NCBI GenBank assembly: GCA_963204835.1
Contig: CAUJHJ010000006.1
Span: forward strand, 1-64,000
Reading direction: 5' to 3'
DNA: 64,000 nucleotides
Origin: Pseudomonadota bacterium
GTDB taxonomy: Bacteria > Pseudomonadota > Gammaproteobacteria > Steroidobacterales > Steroidobacteraceae
Shown: piece by piece, positions 29,072-36,986 of the stretch
How the letters are laid out: every line of letters starts with the position of its first letter
Numbering within the stretch: position 1 is the stretch's first letter
Notes under the pieces: model-generated
What the model was told of the DNA's origin: nothing
Databases searched by the model: none
Seen by the model: the letters and a program-made list of their open reading frames with translations, nothing else
Translations under genes and position numbers: made by a program

Positions 29072-29914
29072 TCAGTCGATCTCGAGCGTGCCGCCGCCGA
29101 TGCGGCGCACTTCTCCGCCGACGCGAACCCGTGCCTGCGCATCGATCGTGAGCCGCAGCGTCGAGGGCCGCAGGATTGCATCGCCCTGCAATACCCGTCG
29201 CGACAGCGGCAGCGGCGCGCCTTGCGCGAGATACCAGCCGCCGAGATTCGCGCAGGCCGAACCGGTCGCCGGGTCTTCGCGGAATTCATCGCCGTTCTCG
29301 AAGAAGAAGCGCGCGACGATGTCCTCGCCGCCGTCCGGCGCAAAGACCAGCGCCTTGGTTTGCCCCCGGCTGCTCCTCAGGGCGCCCAGCCGCACGCTGT
29401 CAGGCCGCGCCCGCGCGACATCGGCCGCGGCGCGCACCGGCACGATCAATTGTTCCGTACCCGCATCGACCCAGAGCGGATGCCCGAGCACGGCGCCCGG
29501 CTCGAGCCCGAGCGCCGCGGCGATCGCCGCATGATCGGCATCCGGCTCGCGATGGGTCGGCACGTTGGCCGTCAGGGTCCAGTCATCGCCCCGCGCGCTG
29601 ACGGGGATCACGCCCGCCGGCATCTCGAGCGTGACCGCATCCCCGCCATGCAGCAGCCGCACTACGTGGGCCGTACCGAGTGTCGGGTGGCCGGCGAAGC
29701 TCATCTCGTACTGTGGGGTGAAGATGCGCACGGCAGCGGTCGCGCGGCTCGAGGGCGCGAGGAAAGTCGACTCGGACAGGTTGAACTGGCGGGCAAGCGC
29801 CTGCATGCGCGCGGCATCGAGGCCGGGATGGTGCTCGAAGACGGCGAGCGGATTGCCGCTGAGCGCGCCCGCGTCGCGGATGAACACGTTCAACAGGTGA
29901 AAGGCAAGCCGCAT
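29072..29914 (-). CDS. PhzF-family isomerase-like protein
   Basis: This 280-residue protein of the PhzF/diaminopimelate-epimerase fold has VFIRDAGALSGNPLAVF, the catalytic-Glu region NLSESTFL, SFAGHPTLGTAHV and the C-domain EDPATGSACANLGGW. The Glu of the SEST block, used by PhzF for proton shift, is conserved. I chose the second Met (29914); Met at 29926 is also possible and neither has a clear ribosome site. Isolated PhzF homologues like this are not evidence of phenazine production; no other phz gene is here. It converges on the speA-GDT1 unit, with 6 bp between stops. Confidence 0.9.
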   Translation of the reverse strand: MRLAFHLLNVFIRDAGALSGNPLAVFEHHPGLDAARMQALARQFNLSESTFLAPSSRATAAVRIFTPQYEMSFAGHPTLGTAHVVRLLHGGDAVTLEMPAGVIPVSARGDDWTLTANVPTHREPDADHAAIAAALGLEPGAVLGHPLWVDAGTEQLIVPVRAAADVARARPDSVRLGALRSSRGQTKALVFAPDGGEDIVARFFFENGDEFREDPATGSACANLGGWYLAQGAPLPLSRRVLQGDAILRPSTLRLTIDAQARVRVGGEVRRIGGGTLEID

Positions 29915-29948
29915 GCGGCCAAGCATAGCGCGACGCGTGCGTTTAGTA

Positions 29949-29966
29949 TGTCATGGGCACATGACA
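29949..29966. promoter_or_regulatory. inverted repeat between phzF-like and DUF1838 genes
   Basis: TGTCATG (29949-29955) and CATGACA (29960-29966) form a perfect 7-4-7 inverted repeat in the 69-bp divergent gap, 17 bp before the DUF1838 start. A TAGTAT hexamer overlaps its left edge and could be a -10 element, which would place the repeat at the start of transcription. This is the size of a dimeric repressor operator. No regulator is encoded alongside. Confidence 0.4.
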
Positions 29967-29983
29967 ACACGAGGACCTCCCCG

Positions 29984-30886
29984 ATGAGCCGTTCTGCATT
30001 CATCTCCTCCCGCCTGTTCGTGGCCGCGGGGCTGCTCGCGGCAGCCGGTACCGCACACGCGGGCAAGATCGACCTGTCGACCCCGGAGGGCGCGACCCTC
30101 GCGATGCGCAAGGTGCAGTGCTCCGTGAAGGACAACGCGCCGGTCATCTACTACTTCAACGGAAACATGTTCAGCCGCATCGAGGGGGAGCCGGATCGCA
30201 GGCTCTTCCACGTGGAAGCGATGAACATCCGCACCTGCGTCACGGTGAAGGACCCCGAGAAGGGCACCGGCTGGCGGCTCGTGTCGCGCGAGGTGCTGTT
30301 CTACATGGATCCGAAGACCAATGAAGTGCTGAAGACCTGGGAGAATCCCTGGACCGGCAAGACCGTGAACGTGCTGCACATCGACAACGACCCGGTGAAC
30401 CAGCCGGCGACGTTCCCGGTCGGCCGCGACGGCAAGCCAACGGCCTGGCGGGCCGACATGGTCGGCGACAGCTGGTGGACCACGATCACCGTACCGCTCT
30501 TCTACAACAATCCGCTCGCAGGTCCCTACCAGAAGTACATCGGCGGTGACTATCACGCGACCGAGATGTTCAGCTTCATGGGCGACGTGTCGGACCTCGT
30601 GAACGACAAGCGCGACACCGCCGCGGTGAAGGTCGGCTGGGTGCGCCTGTCGAACTGGCTGCCGTGGATGGAGATGGGTGGCCGGCAGGGCCTCGTGTAC
30701 TTCCACACAACGGGCCGCAAGGTCGACAAGTTCGAGGACATGCCGGAGGTGCTCCGGCACGAGATCGAGACGAACTATCCGAAGTACAAGTCGCCGCCGC
30801 CGGGCGACGATACGCGCCCGAACGAGACGAGCTGGACCTACTTCATGAAGAAGGTGCCGCCGCCGGCGCCCGCCGGCCGCCACTGA
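29984..30886 (+). CDS. DUF1838 family exported protein
   Basis: This 300-residue protein has a signal peptide ending GTAHAG and a DUF1838 body: LAMRKVQCSVKDNAPVIYYF, GEPDRRLFHVEAMNIR, WENPWTGKTVNVLHIDNDPV and the aromatic-rich NWLPWMEMGGRQGLVYFH near the C-terminus. GAGG lies nine bases before the ATG. The family is uncharacterised; several members are periplasmic in proteobacteria. It is a single gene closed by a strong hairpin. Confidence 0.85.
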   Translation: MSRSAFISSRLFVAAGLLAAAGTAHAGKIDLSTPEGATLAMRKVQCSVKDNAPVIYYFNGNMFSRIEGEPDRRLFHVEAMNIRTCVTVKDPEKGTGWRLVSREVLFYMDPKTNEVLKTWENPWTGKTVNVLHIDNDPVNQPATFPVGRDGKPTAWRADMVGDSWWTTITVPLFYNNPLAGPYQKYIGGDYHATEMFSFMGDVSDLVNDKRDTAAVKVGWVRLSNWLPWMEMGGRQGLVYFHTTGRKVDKFEDMPEVLRHEIETNYPKYKSPPPGDDTRPNETSWTYFMKKVPPPAPAGRH

Positions 30887-30896
30887 CCGGTGCGCA

Positions 30897-30930
30897 GGCC
30901 GGACCGGGGCAAGTGCGCCCCGGTCCGGCC
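30897..30930 (+). terminator. terminator after DUF1838 gene
   Basis: A perfect 14-bp stem (30897-30910 with 30917-30930) with a 6-base loop starts 10 bp after the stop codon and is followed by CCGTTTA. The T run is short, but stem strength favours an intrinsic terminator. Confidence 0.75.
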
Positions 30931-30995
30931 CCGTTTACTTGCCCGTCGCGCGGGGAGTAGCATCTTTTCGTCTGCCTCTCAGATGGGATGACGGG

Positions 30996-31277
30996 ATGAC
31001 GACGATCTACGTGGGCAACCTGCCTTTCTCGGTGACGGAACAGGATGTGCGCGCGCTGTTCGAGGCGCACGGCACCGTCGAGTCGGTCAAGCTGATCAAC
31101 GATCGCGATACGGGCCGCCCCCGCGGTTTCGGCTTCGTCGAGATGCGCGAGGGCGATGCGCAAGGCGCGATCCAGGCGATGAACGGCCGCGAGATGAATG
31201 GCCGCCAGCTGCGGGTCAACGAGGCGCAGGAACGCCCGCCACGGCCACGCTCGAACGGCGGGCCGTTCAGGCGCTGA
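30996..31277 (+). CDS. RRM RNA-binding protein (cold-shock type Rbp)
   Basis: This 93-residue protein is a single RNA-recognition motif. RNP2 (IYVGNL) begins at residue 4 and RNP1 (RGFGFVEM) lies near residue 45; an Arg/Pro-rich tail (RPPRPRSNGGPFRR) follows. Such small RRM proteins occur widely in proteobacteria and cyanobacteria, where several respond to cold. The start is ATG at 30996 (MTTIYVGN); an upstream in-frame codon at 30939 lies next to the preceding terminator and is unlikely. It is monocistronic with its own terminator. Confidence 0.93.
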   Translation: MTTIYVGNLPFSVTEQDVRALFEAHGTVESVKLINDRDTGRPRGFGFVEMREGDAQGAIQAMNGREMNGRQLRVNEAQERPPRPRSNGGPFRR

Positions 31278-31283
31278 GGAACG

Positions 31284-31312
31284 GGTGCCGGGTTTGCCGA
31301 AAACCCGGCACC
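31284..31312 (+). terminator. terminator after RRM gene
   Basis: A 12-bp perfect stem, GGTGCCGGGTTT (31284-31295) paired with AAACCCGGCACC (31301-31312), with loop GCCGA, starts 6 bp after the stop and is followed by ACCCTTTCTTT. The arms share GGTGCCGGGT with the palindrome at 23696-23766. Confidence 0.85.
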
Positions 31313-31374
31313 ACCCTTTCTTTGCGGCCCGCGACGGGCTACGGTAGCGCCTCCTGTCACCGGGGGGACTGCAG

Positions 31375-32214
31375 ATGGCCTACGCGAAGAAATCCATGCT
31401 GGCGCTGGTTGCGCTGGGCGTCGCGCTCACGGCATGCGCCACCACGGGCAGCACCCGCAGCAACACTGCGGCGGACCTCGATCGGGTCCTTGCCGGCGAG
31501 CAGCGCAGCGAGGCGAACCGCGCACGTGACGTGTATCGCCACCCGAAGGAAACCCTGCTGTTCTTCGGCATCCGGCCCGAGCAGACGGTGCTCGAAGTCT
31601 GGCCGGGCGGCGGCTGGTACACCGAGATCATCGCGCCGCTCGTCGCGCAGAAGGGCAAGTTCTACGCCGCGCAGGTCGTGCCCAACCCCGACAGCAAGGG
31701 CACCACGGCGGCGCTCAAGGCCTACGCGGACAAACTTGCCGCGCACCCCGACCTCTACGGCAACGTGACGGTCACCGCGATGGGCCCGGGAAGCACTGCC
31801 GACATCGCGCCGCCCGGCAGCGTCGATCTCATCGTCACCTTCCGCAACATCCACAACTGGATGGGCCGCGACTACGCGCCCGCCGCCTTCGCCGCCATGT
31901 ACAAGGCGCTGAAGCCGGGTGGCACGCTCGGCGTCGCTGAACATCGCGGCAACCCGGCGGTCACGCAGGACCCGAAGGCCCGCAGCGGCTACGTGAACGA
32001 GGACTACGCGATCAAGATGATCGAGGCCGCCGGTTTCAGGCTGGTTGCGAAATCGGAAGTGAATGCGAACCCGAAGGACAGCAAGGACTACGAAAAGGGC
32101 GTCTGGACGCTGCCGCCCACCTACGCGGCCGGTGACACCGACCGCGCCAAGTACACGGCGATCGGCGAGAGCGACCGCTTCACGCTGAAGTTCATCAAGC
32201 CCTCGGGACCCTGA
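31375..32214 (+). CDS. exported class I methyltransferase-fold lipoprotein
   Basis: This 279-residue protein begins with a lipoprotein signal (MLALVALGVALTACATTG; Cys at about 21), then a Rossmann methyltransferase domain: motif I EVWPGGGWYTEII, acidic loop QVVPNPDSKG, motif IV VDLIVTFRNIHNWMG, and a post-motif GGTLGVAEHRG. It resembles COG4798 predicted methyltransferases, many of which also carry signal peptides. S-adenosylmethionine is not expected in the periplasm, so either the fold binds another ligand or the protein acts before export. GGGGGG lies ahead of the ATG. It converges on the helicase gene. Confidence 0.85.
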   Translation: MAYAKKSMLALVALGVALTACATTGSTRSNTAADLDRVLAGEQRSEANRARDVYRHPKETLLFFGIRPEQTVLEVWPGGGWYTEIIAPLVAQKGKFYAAQVVPNPDSKGTTAALKAYADKLAAHPDLYGNVTVTAMGPGSTADIAPPGSVDLIVTFRNIHNWMGRDYAPAAFAAMYKALKPGGTLGVAEHRGNPAVTQDPKARSGYVNEDYAIKMIEAAGFRLVAKSEVNANPKDSKDYEKGVWTLPPTYAAGDTDRAKYTAIGESDRFTLKFIKPSGP

Positions 32215-32226
32215 CGGCCCGCGCCG

Positions 32227-34311
32227 CTACCACATGCCCTTGACGCGCTCGACGGCATCGAGTGCGCCCTGCCCCGACTCGGCGAGCGGCGCCTCGCCGA
32301 GCTTCGACCCCTGGAACGAGCTGCTGTCGAGCGCCTTCAGCACCTTCTCGCTCAGGAAGCGGCTCCTGCCCCCGTACACGTGGGCATCGCCCTGCTTCGG
32401 CTGGTGCGTGATCGGGAACTTGAGCGGCTGCACCAGCGTCAGGTCGTCCTTGGCGCGCGTCATCGCGACATAGAGCAGGCGCCGCTCCTCCTCGATCGTC
32501 TCGGCACGGCCCGTGGCGAACTCCGACGGGAAGCTACCGTCGACGACGTTCAGCACATAGACCGCGTCCCATTCCATGCCCTTGGCCGAATGCACGGTCG
32601 ACAGCACGAGGTAGTCCTCGTCGAGCAGCGGCTGGCCGGCGAGGTCGCCGCTCGCCTGCGGCGGATCGAGCGTGAGCTCGGTGATGAAGCGCTCGCGCGA
32701 AGGGTACTGGCCCGACAGCAGCTCGAGCTGGTCGAGGTCGCCGATGCGCGTGTGCACGTGTTCATAGAGGCGCTCGAGGTGCGGGCGATACCACGTGCGC
32801 ACCTGGTTCACCTGCCCCTGCCACGGCGTCTGCGGATCGGCGAGCGCCGTCAGCAGCTCGACGAGCTTCTTCCAGTCGAGCGCGCTGTCGGGCGGCGGCT
32901 CGAAGCTGCGCAGCGCAGCGAAGCTGCCGCCCTCCTTCACGAGATGATCGAGCGCCCGCCGCGCATTGGCGGGCCCCATGCCCTTGAGCAATTGCAGCAC
33001 GCGAAAGCCGGCCATCGCGTTGCGCGGGTTGTCGAGCCAGCGCAGGATCGCGAGCAGGTCCTTGACGTGCGCCGCCTCGAGGAACTTGAGGCCGCCGTAC
33101 TTGATGAACGGGATCTTGCGCTTCGACAGCTCGATCTCGAGCAGGTCGCTGTGGCTCGCCGAACGGAACAGCACCGCCTGGCGCCGCAGCGGCACGTTCG
33201 CCTCGCGCGCCTTCAGTACCTGCGTGCACACGTACTCCGCCTGCGTCGGCAGGTCCTCGACCGTCACGAGTCGCGGGCGCGAGCCGGCCCCGCGCAGCGA
33301 CAGCAGGTGCTTCCTGAACTGGCGCGGCGCCTCGGCCATCAGTGCATTCGAGACATCGAGCACCGCCTGGGTCGAGCGGTAGTTCTGCGCGAGCGCGACC
33401 ACTTCCGCGCGCGGCTGGAAGCGATCGGGAAACTCGAGGATGTTCTCGACGGTGGCGGCGCGGAACGAGTAGATCGCCTGCGCATCGTCGCCGACGACGG
33501 TGAGCCCGCTGCCCTCGGGCGCAAGTCCGTAGAGGATGCCCGCCTGCAGCCGGTTCGTGTCCTGGTATTCATCGACGAGCACATGGTCGAAATGGCCCGC
33601 GACGTGCCGCGCGAGCTGCGGCTCGCTCATCAGGATGTGCCAGTAGAGCAGCAGGTCGTCGTAGTCGAGGATCGCGAATTTCTGCTTGCGCTCGACGTAG
33701 GTGCGAAAAAGCTTCGTCAGGTCGCCTTCCCACGGGGCGCACCAGGGATACTGGGCCTCGAGCGACTCCTTGAGCGTCTTCTGGGTGTTGACGCGGTACG
33801 AATAGATCGCGAGGCAGGTGTCCTTGCGCGGAAAGCGCTGCTCCTTGCCCGCAAGGCCGAGTTCCTGACGGATGCCGTCGAGCAGGTCGGCGGAGTCGGC
33901 CCGGTCCATCACCGAGAACTGCGGATCGAGCCCGAGCTGGCGCGCATAGTGGCGCAGCAGCCGGTTGCCGACCGAGTGGAAAGTGCCCGCCCAGCCGAGC
34001 CGCTGCAGGATCGTCTGGCTCACGCCGCCGAGCGCCTCGTTGAGCGCGACCTTCGCGACCTCATAGGCACGCCTGCGCATCTCGAGCGCGGCGCGGCGGG
34101 TGAAGGTGAGCATCAGGATGCGCGCCGGGTCGACCCCGTGGATCGCGAGGTGCGCGACGCGGTGGGCGAGCGTGTTCGTCTTGCCGGTGCCCGCGCCCGC
34201 GACGATCAGCAACGGGCCGGCGCGAAACCCCTGCTGCTCCGCCGGCTCGCCGTAGGTCACCGCCTTGCGTTGCGCGGCGTTCAGCTTCTCGAGGTGCGCG
34301 GACTTCGACAT
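32227..34311 (-). CDS. UvrD/Rep-family DNA helicase
   Basis: This 694-residue superfamily-1A helicase has motif Q-like LNAAQRKAV, Walker A GAGTGKTN, motif Ia TFTRRAALEM, Walker B DEYQDTN, motif III GDDAQAIYSFRAA, motif IV QNYRSTQ, motif V VLSTVHSAKGMEWD and motif VI VAMTRAKD. It is somewhat shorter than UvrD (720) and close to Rep/PcrA in length. It should translocate 3' to 5' on single-stranded DNA in repair or replication restart. The start is ATG at 34311, 85 bp from the divergent DUF6524 start; no clear ribosome site. Confidence 0.93.
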   Translation of the reverse strand: MSKSAHLEKLNAAQRKAVTYGEPAEQQGFRAGPLLIVAGAGTGKTNTLAHRVAHLAIHGVDPARILMLTFTRRAALEMRRRAYEVAKVALNEALGGVSQTILQRLGWAGTFHSVGNRLLRHYARQLGLDPQFSVMDRADSADLLDGIRQELGLAGKEQRFPRKDTCLAIYSYRVNTQKTLKESLEAQYPWCAPWEGDLTKLFRTYVERKQKFAILDYDDLLLYWHILMSEPQLARHVAGHFDHVLVDEYQDTNRLQAGILYGLAPEGSGLTVVGDDAQAIYSFRAATVENILEFPDRFQPRAEVVALAQNYRSTQAVLDVSNALMAEAPRQFRKHLLSLRGAGSRPRLVTVEDLPTQAEYVCTQVLKAREANVPLRRQAVLFRSASHSDLLEIELSKRKIPFIKYGGLKFLEAAHVKDLLAILRWLDNPRNAMAGFRVLQLLKGMGPANARRALDHLVKEGGSFAALRSFEPPPDSALDWKKLVELLTALADPQTPWQGQVNQVRTWYRPHLERLYEHVHTRIGDLDQLELLSGQYPSRERFITELTLDPPQASGDLAGQPLLDEDYLVLSTVHSAKGMEWDAVYVLNVVDGSFPSEFATGRAETIEEERRLLYVAMTRAKDDLTLVQPLKFPITHQPKQGDAHVYGGRSRFLSEKVLKALDSSSFQGSKLGEAPLAESGQGALDAVERVKGMW

Positions 34312-34396
34312 GGCCGTGCAATATACGATCGGCCGGCGAGGTTGTCGCGCGCCGCTGATTGCCGGATCATCCGCAGACCATTCCCCAGGGTGACCC

Positions 34397-34816
34397 ATGA
34401 CGGACGAAACTCCCGGCTTCGGCGGCGTCGCGCTGCGCTTCGCGCTAGCCCTGCTGCTCGTGCTGCTGACCTTCAACCCGACCGGCCATTCCTATTACCA
34501 CTGGCTCGCGGCAGGCTTCCCGGCGATCGATGCGCCCAAGGCGCTCGCGGGAATCGTCCTGCTGATCGGCTGGGTCGTGTACCTGCACGCCACGGTGCGC
34601 TCGCTCGGCATCGCCGGCGTGCTGCTGGCGCTCACCTTCTTCGCGGCGCTCGTCTGGGTCGCCGTGCAATTCGGCTGGCTCGAGGCGAAGGCGCGCGCCT
34701 TTGCCTGGATCGGCCTCGTGGTCGCCGCCGCGATCCTCGCCATGGGTGTTTCGTGGTCGCATTTCCGGCGGCGCTTCACCGGCCAGGCGGACGTCGATGA
34801 GGTCGACGGCCGATGA
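34397..34816 (+). CDS. DUF6524 membrane protein
   Basis: This 139-residue protein has four membrane helices and the family hallmark TFNPTGHSYYHWL after the first helix, as in DUF6524. Function unknown. It is coupled by an ATGA overlap to the AhpD-like gene downstream, and divergent from the helicase. Confidence 0.85.
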   Translation: MTDETPGFGGVALRFALALLLVLLTFNPTGHSYYHWLAAGFPAIDAPKALAGIVLLIGWVVYLHATVRSLGIAGVLLALTFFAALVWVAVQFGWLEAKARAFAWIGLVVAAAILAMGVSWSHFRRRFTGQADVDEVDGR

Positions 34817-35409
34817 AGGGAAAAACCGCCAAGCGCCGCCGCGCCCAGCCAGCAGGCCTCACCGCCCTGCGCCTGCCACGGCGCGCCCTGCCCGCCGACC
34901 TGCGCAAGTACTTCGCCATTTGTGAGGAGAAGATCGGCTTCCTGCCGAACGTGCTGGCCGCCTACAGCTTCGACGCGGTGAAGCTGCGCGCCTTCATCGA
35001 CATGTACAACGACCTCATGCTCGGCGACTCGCGGCTCACGAAGCTCGAGCGGGAGATGATCGCGGTGGTCGTGTCGGCCGCGAACCGCTGCTACTACTGC
35101 CTCGTCGCGCACGGCCAGGCGGTGCGCGAACTCTCCGGCGACCCGACGCTCGGCGAGCTGCTCGTGATGAACCACCGGGTCGCGCGCCTGCCCGCCCGCC
35201 AGCGCGCCATGCTCGATTTCGCGCACAAGCTCACGGCGACGCCCGCGGAGGCCGGCGCGGCGGACCGGCGGCGCCTCGCGCGCGCCGGCTTCAGCGCGCG
35301 CGACATCTGGGACATCGCGGCCGTCACGGGTTTCTTCAACATGACGAACAGGCTCGCAACGGCCACCGACATGATGCCGAACCTCGAATACCACGCGCGT
35401 TCGCGCTGA
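34813..35409 (+). CDS. AhpD-like peroxidase-related protein (carboxymuconolactone decarboxylase fold)
   Basis: This 198-residue protein of the peroxidase-related branch of the AhpD/CMD family has the redox motif CYYCLVAHGQAV near residue 95, the two-Cys plus His catalytic set of AhpD, preceded by LTKLEREMIAVVVSAANR. The N-terminal EEKIGFLPNVLAAYSFD is typical of the family. It probably reduces peroxides or organic hydroperoxides with an unknown thiol partner. Start overlaps the stop of the DUF6524 gene (ATGA). Confidence 0.9.
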   Translation: MKGKTAKRRRAQPAGLTALRLPRRALPADLRKYFAICEEKIGFLPNVLAAYSFDAVKLRAFIDMYNDLMLGDSRLTKLEREMIAVVVSAANRCYYCLVAHGQAVRELSGDPTLGELLVMNHRVARLPARQRAMLDFAHKLTATPAEAGAADRRRLARAGFSARDIWDIAAVTGFFNMTNRLATATDMMPNLEYHARSR

Positions 35410-35419
35410 GCCGCCCGTC

Positions 35420-35941
35420 GTGCTGATCTCGAGCGAGACGAAGTTCCGCGGCCGCATCGTCACCGGCAACGTCGAAGTGGTCGAGCTGCCAAACGGCGAG
35501 CGCGTCACGCTCGACATCATCCATCATCCGGGCGGCGCGGCCGTGGCTGCGCTCGATGGCGACCGGCGCGTCTGCCTGCTGCGGCAGTACCGGCATGCCG
35601 TAGGCGGCTGGATCTGGGAACTGCCCGCCGGCAAGCTCGAGCCGGGAGAGCCGCCGCTCGCCACCGCCCAGCGCGAGATCGTCGAGGAGGCGGGGGTGCG
35701 CGCCACGCATTGGGAGCCGCTCGGGGCCGTGATCAGCTCGCCCGGCGTGCTCACCGAGTCGGTGCACCTCTTCCTCGCCACGGGCCTCGTGCCTGCGACG
35801 CAGCAGACCGAACACGGGGAACTGCTGGAAGTGCACTGGATGGGGCTCGCGGAAGCCTGCCGCCGGGCCCTCGACGGCGAAATCAGTGACGGCAAGACCT
35901 GCGTGGGGCTGCTGCGCGCCGCCGGACGCCTCGGTATGTGA
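35420..35941 (+). CDS. Nudix hydrolase (ADP-ribose pyrophosphatase-like)
   Basis: This 173-residue protein has a perfect Nudix box: G-x5-E-x7-REIVEEAG starting at GKLEPGE. The preceding LLRQYRHAVGGWIWELPAGK matches the ADP-ribose pyrophosphatase (NudF-like) subgroup, which splits ADP-ribose or related nucleoside diphosphates. The start is GTG, 10 bp after the AhpD-like gene, so it belongs to the same plus-strand unit. Confidence 0.92.
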   Translation: MLISSETKFRGRIVTGNVEVVELPNGERVTLDIIHHPGGAAVAALDGDRRVCLLRQYRHAVGGWIWELPAGKLEPGEPPLATAQREIVEEAGVRATHWEPLGAVISSPGVLTESVHLFLATGLVPATQQTEHGELLEVHWMGLAEACRRALDGEISDGKTCVGLLRAAGRLGM

Positions 35942-35956
35942 CCTGGGGCGCGGTTC

Positions 35957-36313
35957 ATGGAAAGAGCCGCGCTTAGACTTGGGCGGATCGTGGCACAGGA
36001 CAACCGCAAGCCCCCCGCTTCCGGCGCCCGCCGGGTCGCCCGCATCGTCCATGACGACCTCGGCAACGGCCGCGTCGAATGGCTGGAAATCCCCGACGAC
36101 CGTACCGGTTCGTTCGAGCGTACGACGCTCGGCATCGAGGGCCAGGTGGCCGACGACCACGCGGCCACTTATCCCTACGGGCGCACCCGGTCGCCCGACG
36201 ACAAGCGCACCGGCAACACCACGCGCACCGACCTGCGCAAGCTGTCGGAATGGATCAAGCTCAAGCGCGAGATGGAAGCGCGCAAGGCGCGCGGGGACGA
36301 CGAGGAAGAATAG
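35957..36313 (+). CDS. small conserved-looking hypothetical protein (118 aa)
   Basis: This 118-residue cytoplasmic protein has a central block RIVHDDLGNGRVEWLEIPDD and a charged C-terminal half (RTRSPDDKRTGNTTRTDLRK, then a KLKREMEARKA helix and acidic end). The block resembles that of the 113-residue protein at 45576-45917 (VRHDERGNAVWDL). ATG at 35957 has TGGGGCG upstream; a GTG at 35990 with GGGCGGA is an alternative. It is 15 bp behind the Nudix gene. No known family recognised. Confidence 0.75.
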   Translation: MERAALRLGRIVAQDNRKPPASGARRVARIVHDDLGNGRVEWLEIPDDRTGSFERTTLGIEGQVADDHAATYPYGRTRSPDDKRTGNTTRTDLRKLSEWIKLKREMEARKARGDDEEE

Positions 36314-36324
36314 CGCCGCGGGCG

Positions 36325-36975
36325 TCAGGCGCAGCGGTCAATGTGGGCCAGTTTGCGGGACTCCGTCAGCCGGTAGAAACGCCTCAACTCCGCCGCCATG
36401 TCGCGCACGGCCTCCTCGGCCTCGCCCTGCATGCGGCCCTCGATCCGCCGGCAGAAGCGGGCCGCATAGTCGCTCGCCCGCCGGTAGAGCGCCGCGCGCT
36501 CCCGCGTCAGGCGCGGATCGATGCGGGTGCGCGCGAACAGGATCCGGTGCAGCTCGCGCGGAAAATGCCCGGGCGCCTGGCGGCGCAGCAGCTCGAGCGT
36601 CGCGACGTACTTGTCGACTTCCGCCTGCGTCTCGAGTTCGAGTCGCGAGACCTGGTGGTCGTGCCCCGCATGGAATGCGAGGTAATGGAAGTGACTCACG
36701 CCCTCGAGCGCCGTCCAGCAATCCGCAAGGTTCGCGCCAGTCAGCCGCTCGAGCGGATTCGCCGCGGCAAGCCTCTCGAGCACCTGCGGGTCGAGGTAGA
36801 GCGCAATGGCCATGCCGTCGCCGTCGCGCGCGACCAGCAGCTCCTCGTCGCAGGGCGTCGCCTGTCCCGCGCGCGGCACGCAGCCCCGGTCGGTGATGAG
36901 GAAGTCGTACACATCGTGCGCGAGCGGCACGTCGTAGATTCCGGCCAGCAGGTCCTGCAACGCGTTGAGGACCAT
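36325..36975 (-). CDS. hypothetical protein, paired with next gene
   Basis: This 216-residue soluble protein, mainly helical, begins MVLNALQDLLAGIYDVPLAH and has LVARDGDGMAIALYLDPQVL and an AFHAGHDHQVSRLELETQAE segment rich in His. No signal peptide or membrane segment. It starts 11 bp after the stop of the gene at 36987-37592, so the two form an operon. I do not recognise the family; frame quality, codon use and pairing support a real gene. Confidence 0.8.
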   Translation of the reverse strand: MVLNALQDLLAGIYDVPLAHDVYDFLITDRGCVPRAGQATPCDEELLVARDGDGMAIALYLDPQVLERLAAANPLERLTGANLADCWTALEGVSHFHYLAFHAGHDHQVSRLELETQAEVDKYVATLELLRRQAPGHFPRELHRILFARTRIDPRLTRERAALYRRASDYAARFCRRIEGRMQGEAEEAVRDMAAELRRFYRLTESRKLAHIDRCA

Positions 36976-36986
36976 GGGGGTCGCGC

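Noticed and set aside
29072-29914. Phenazine biosynthesis locus
   Set aside because: Only a PhzF-fold protein is present; isolated PhzF homologues are widespread and do not imply phenazines.
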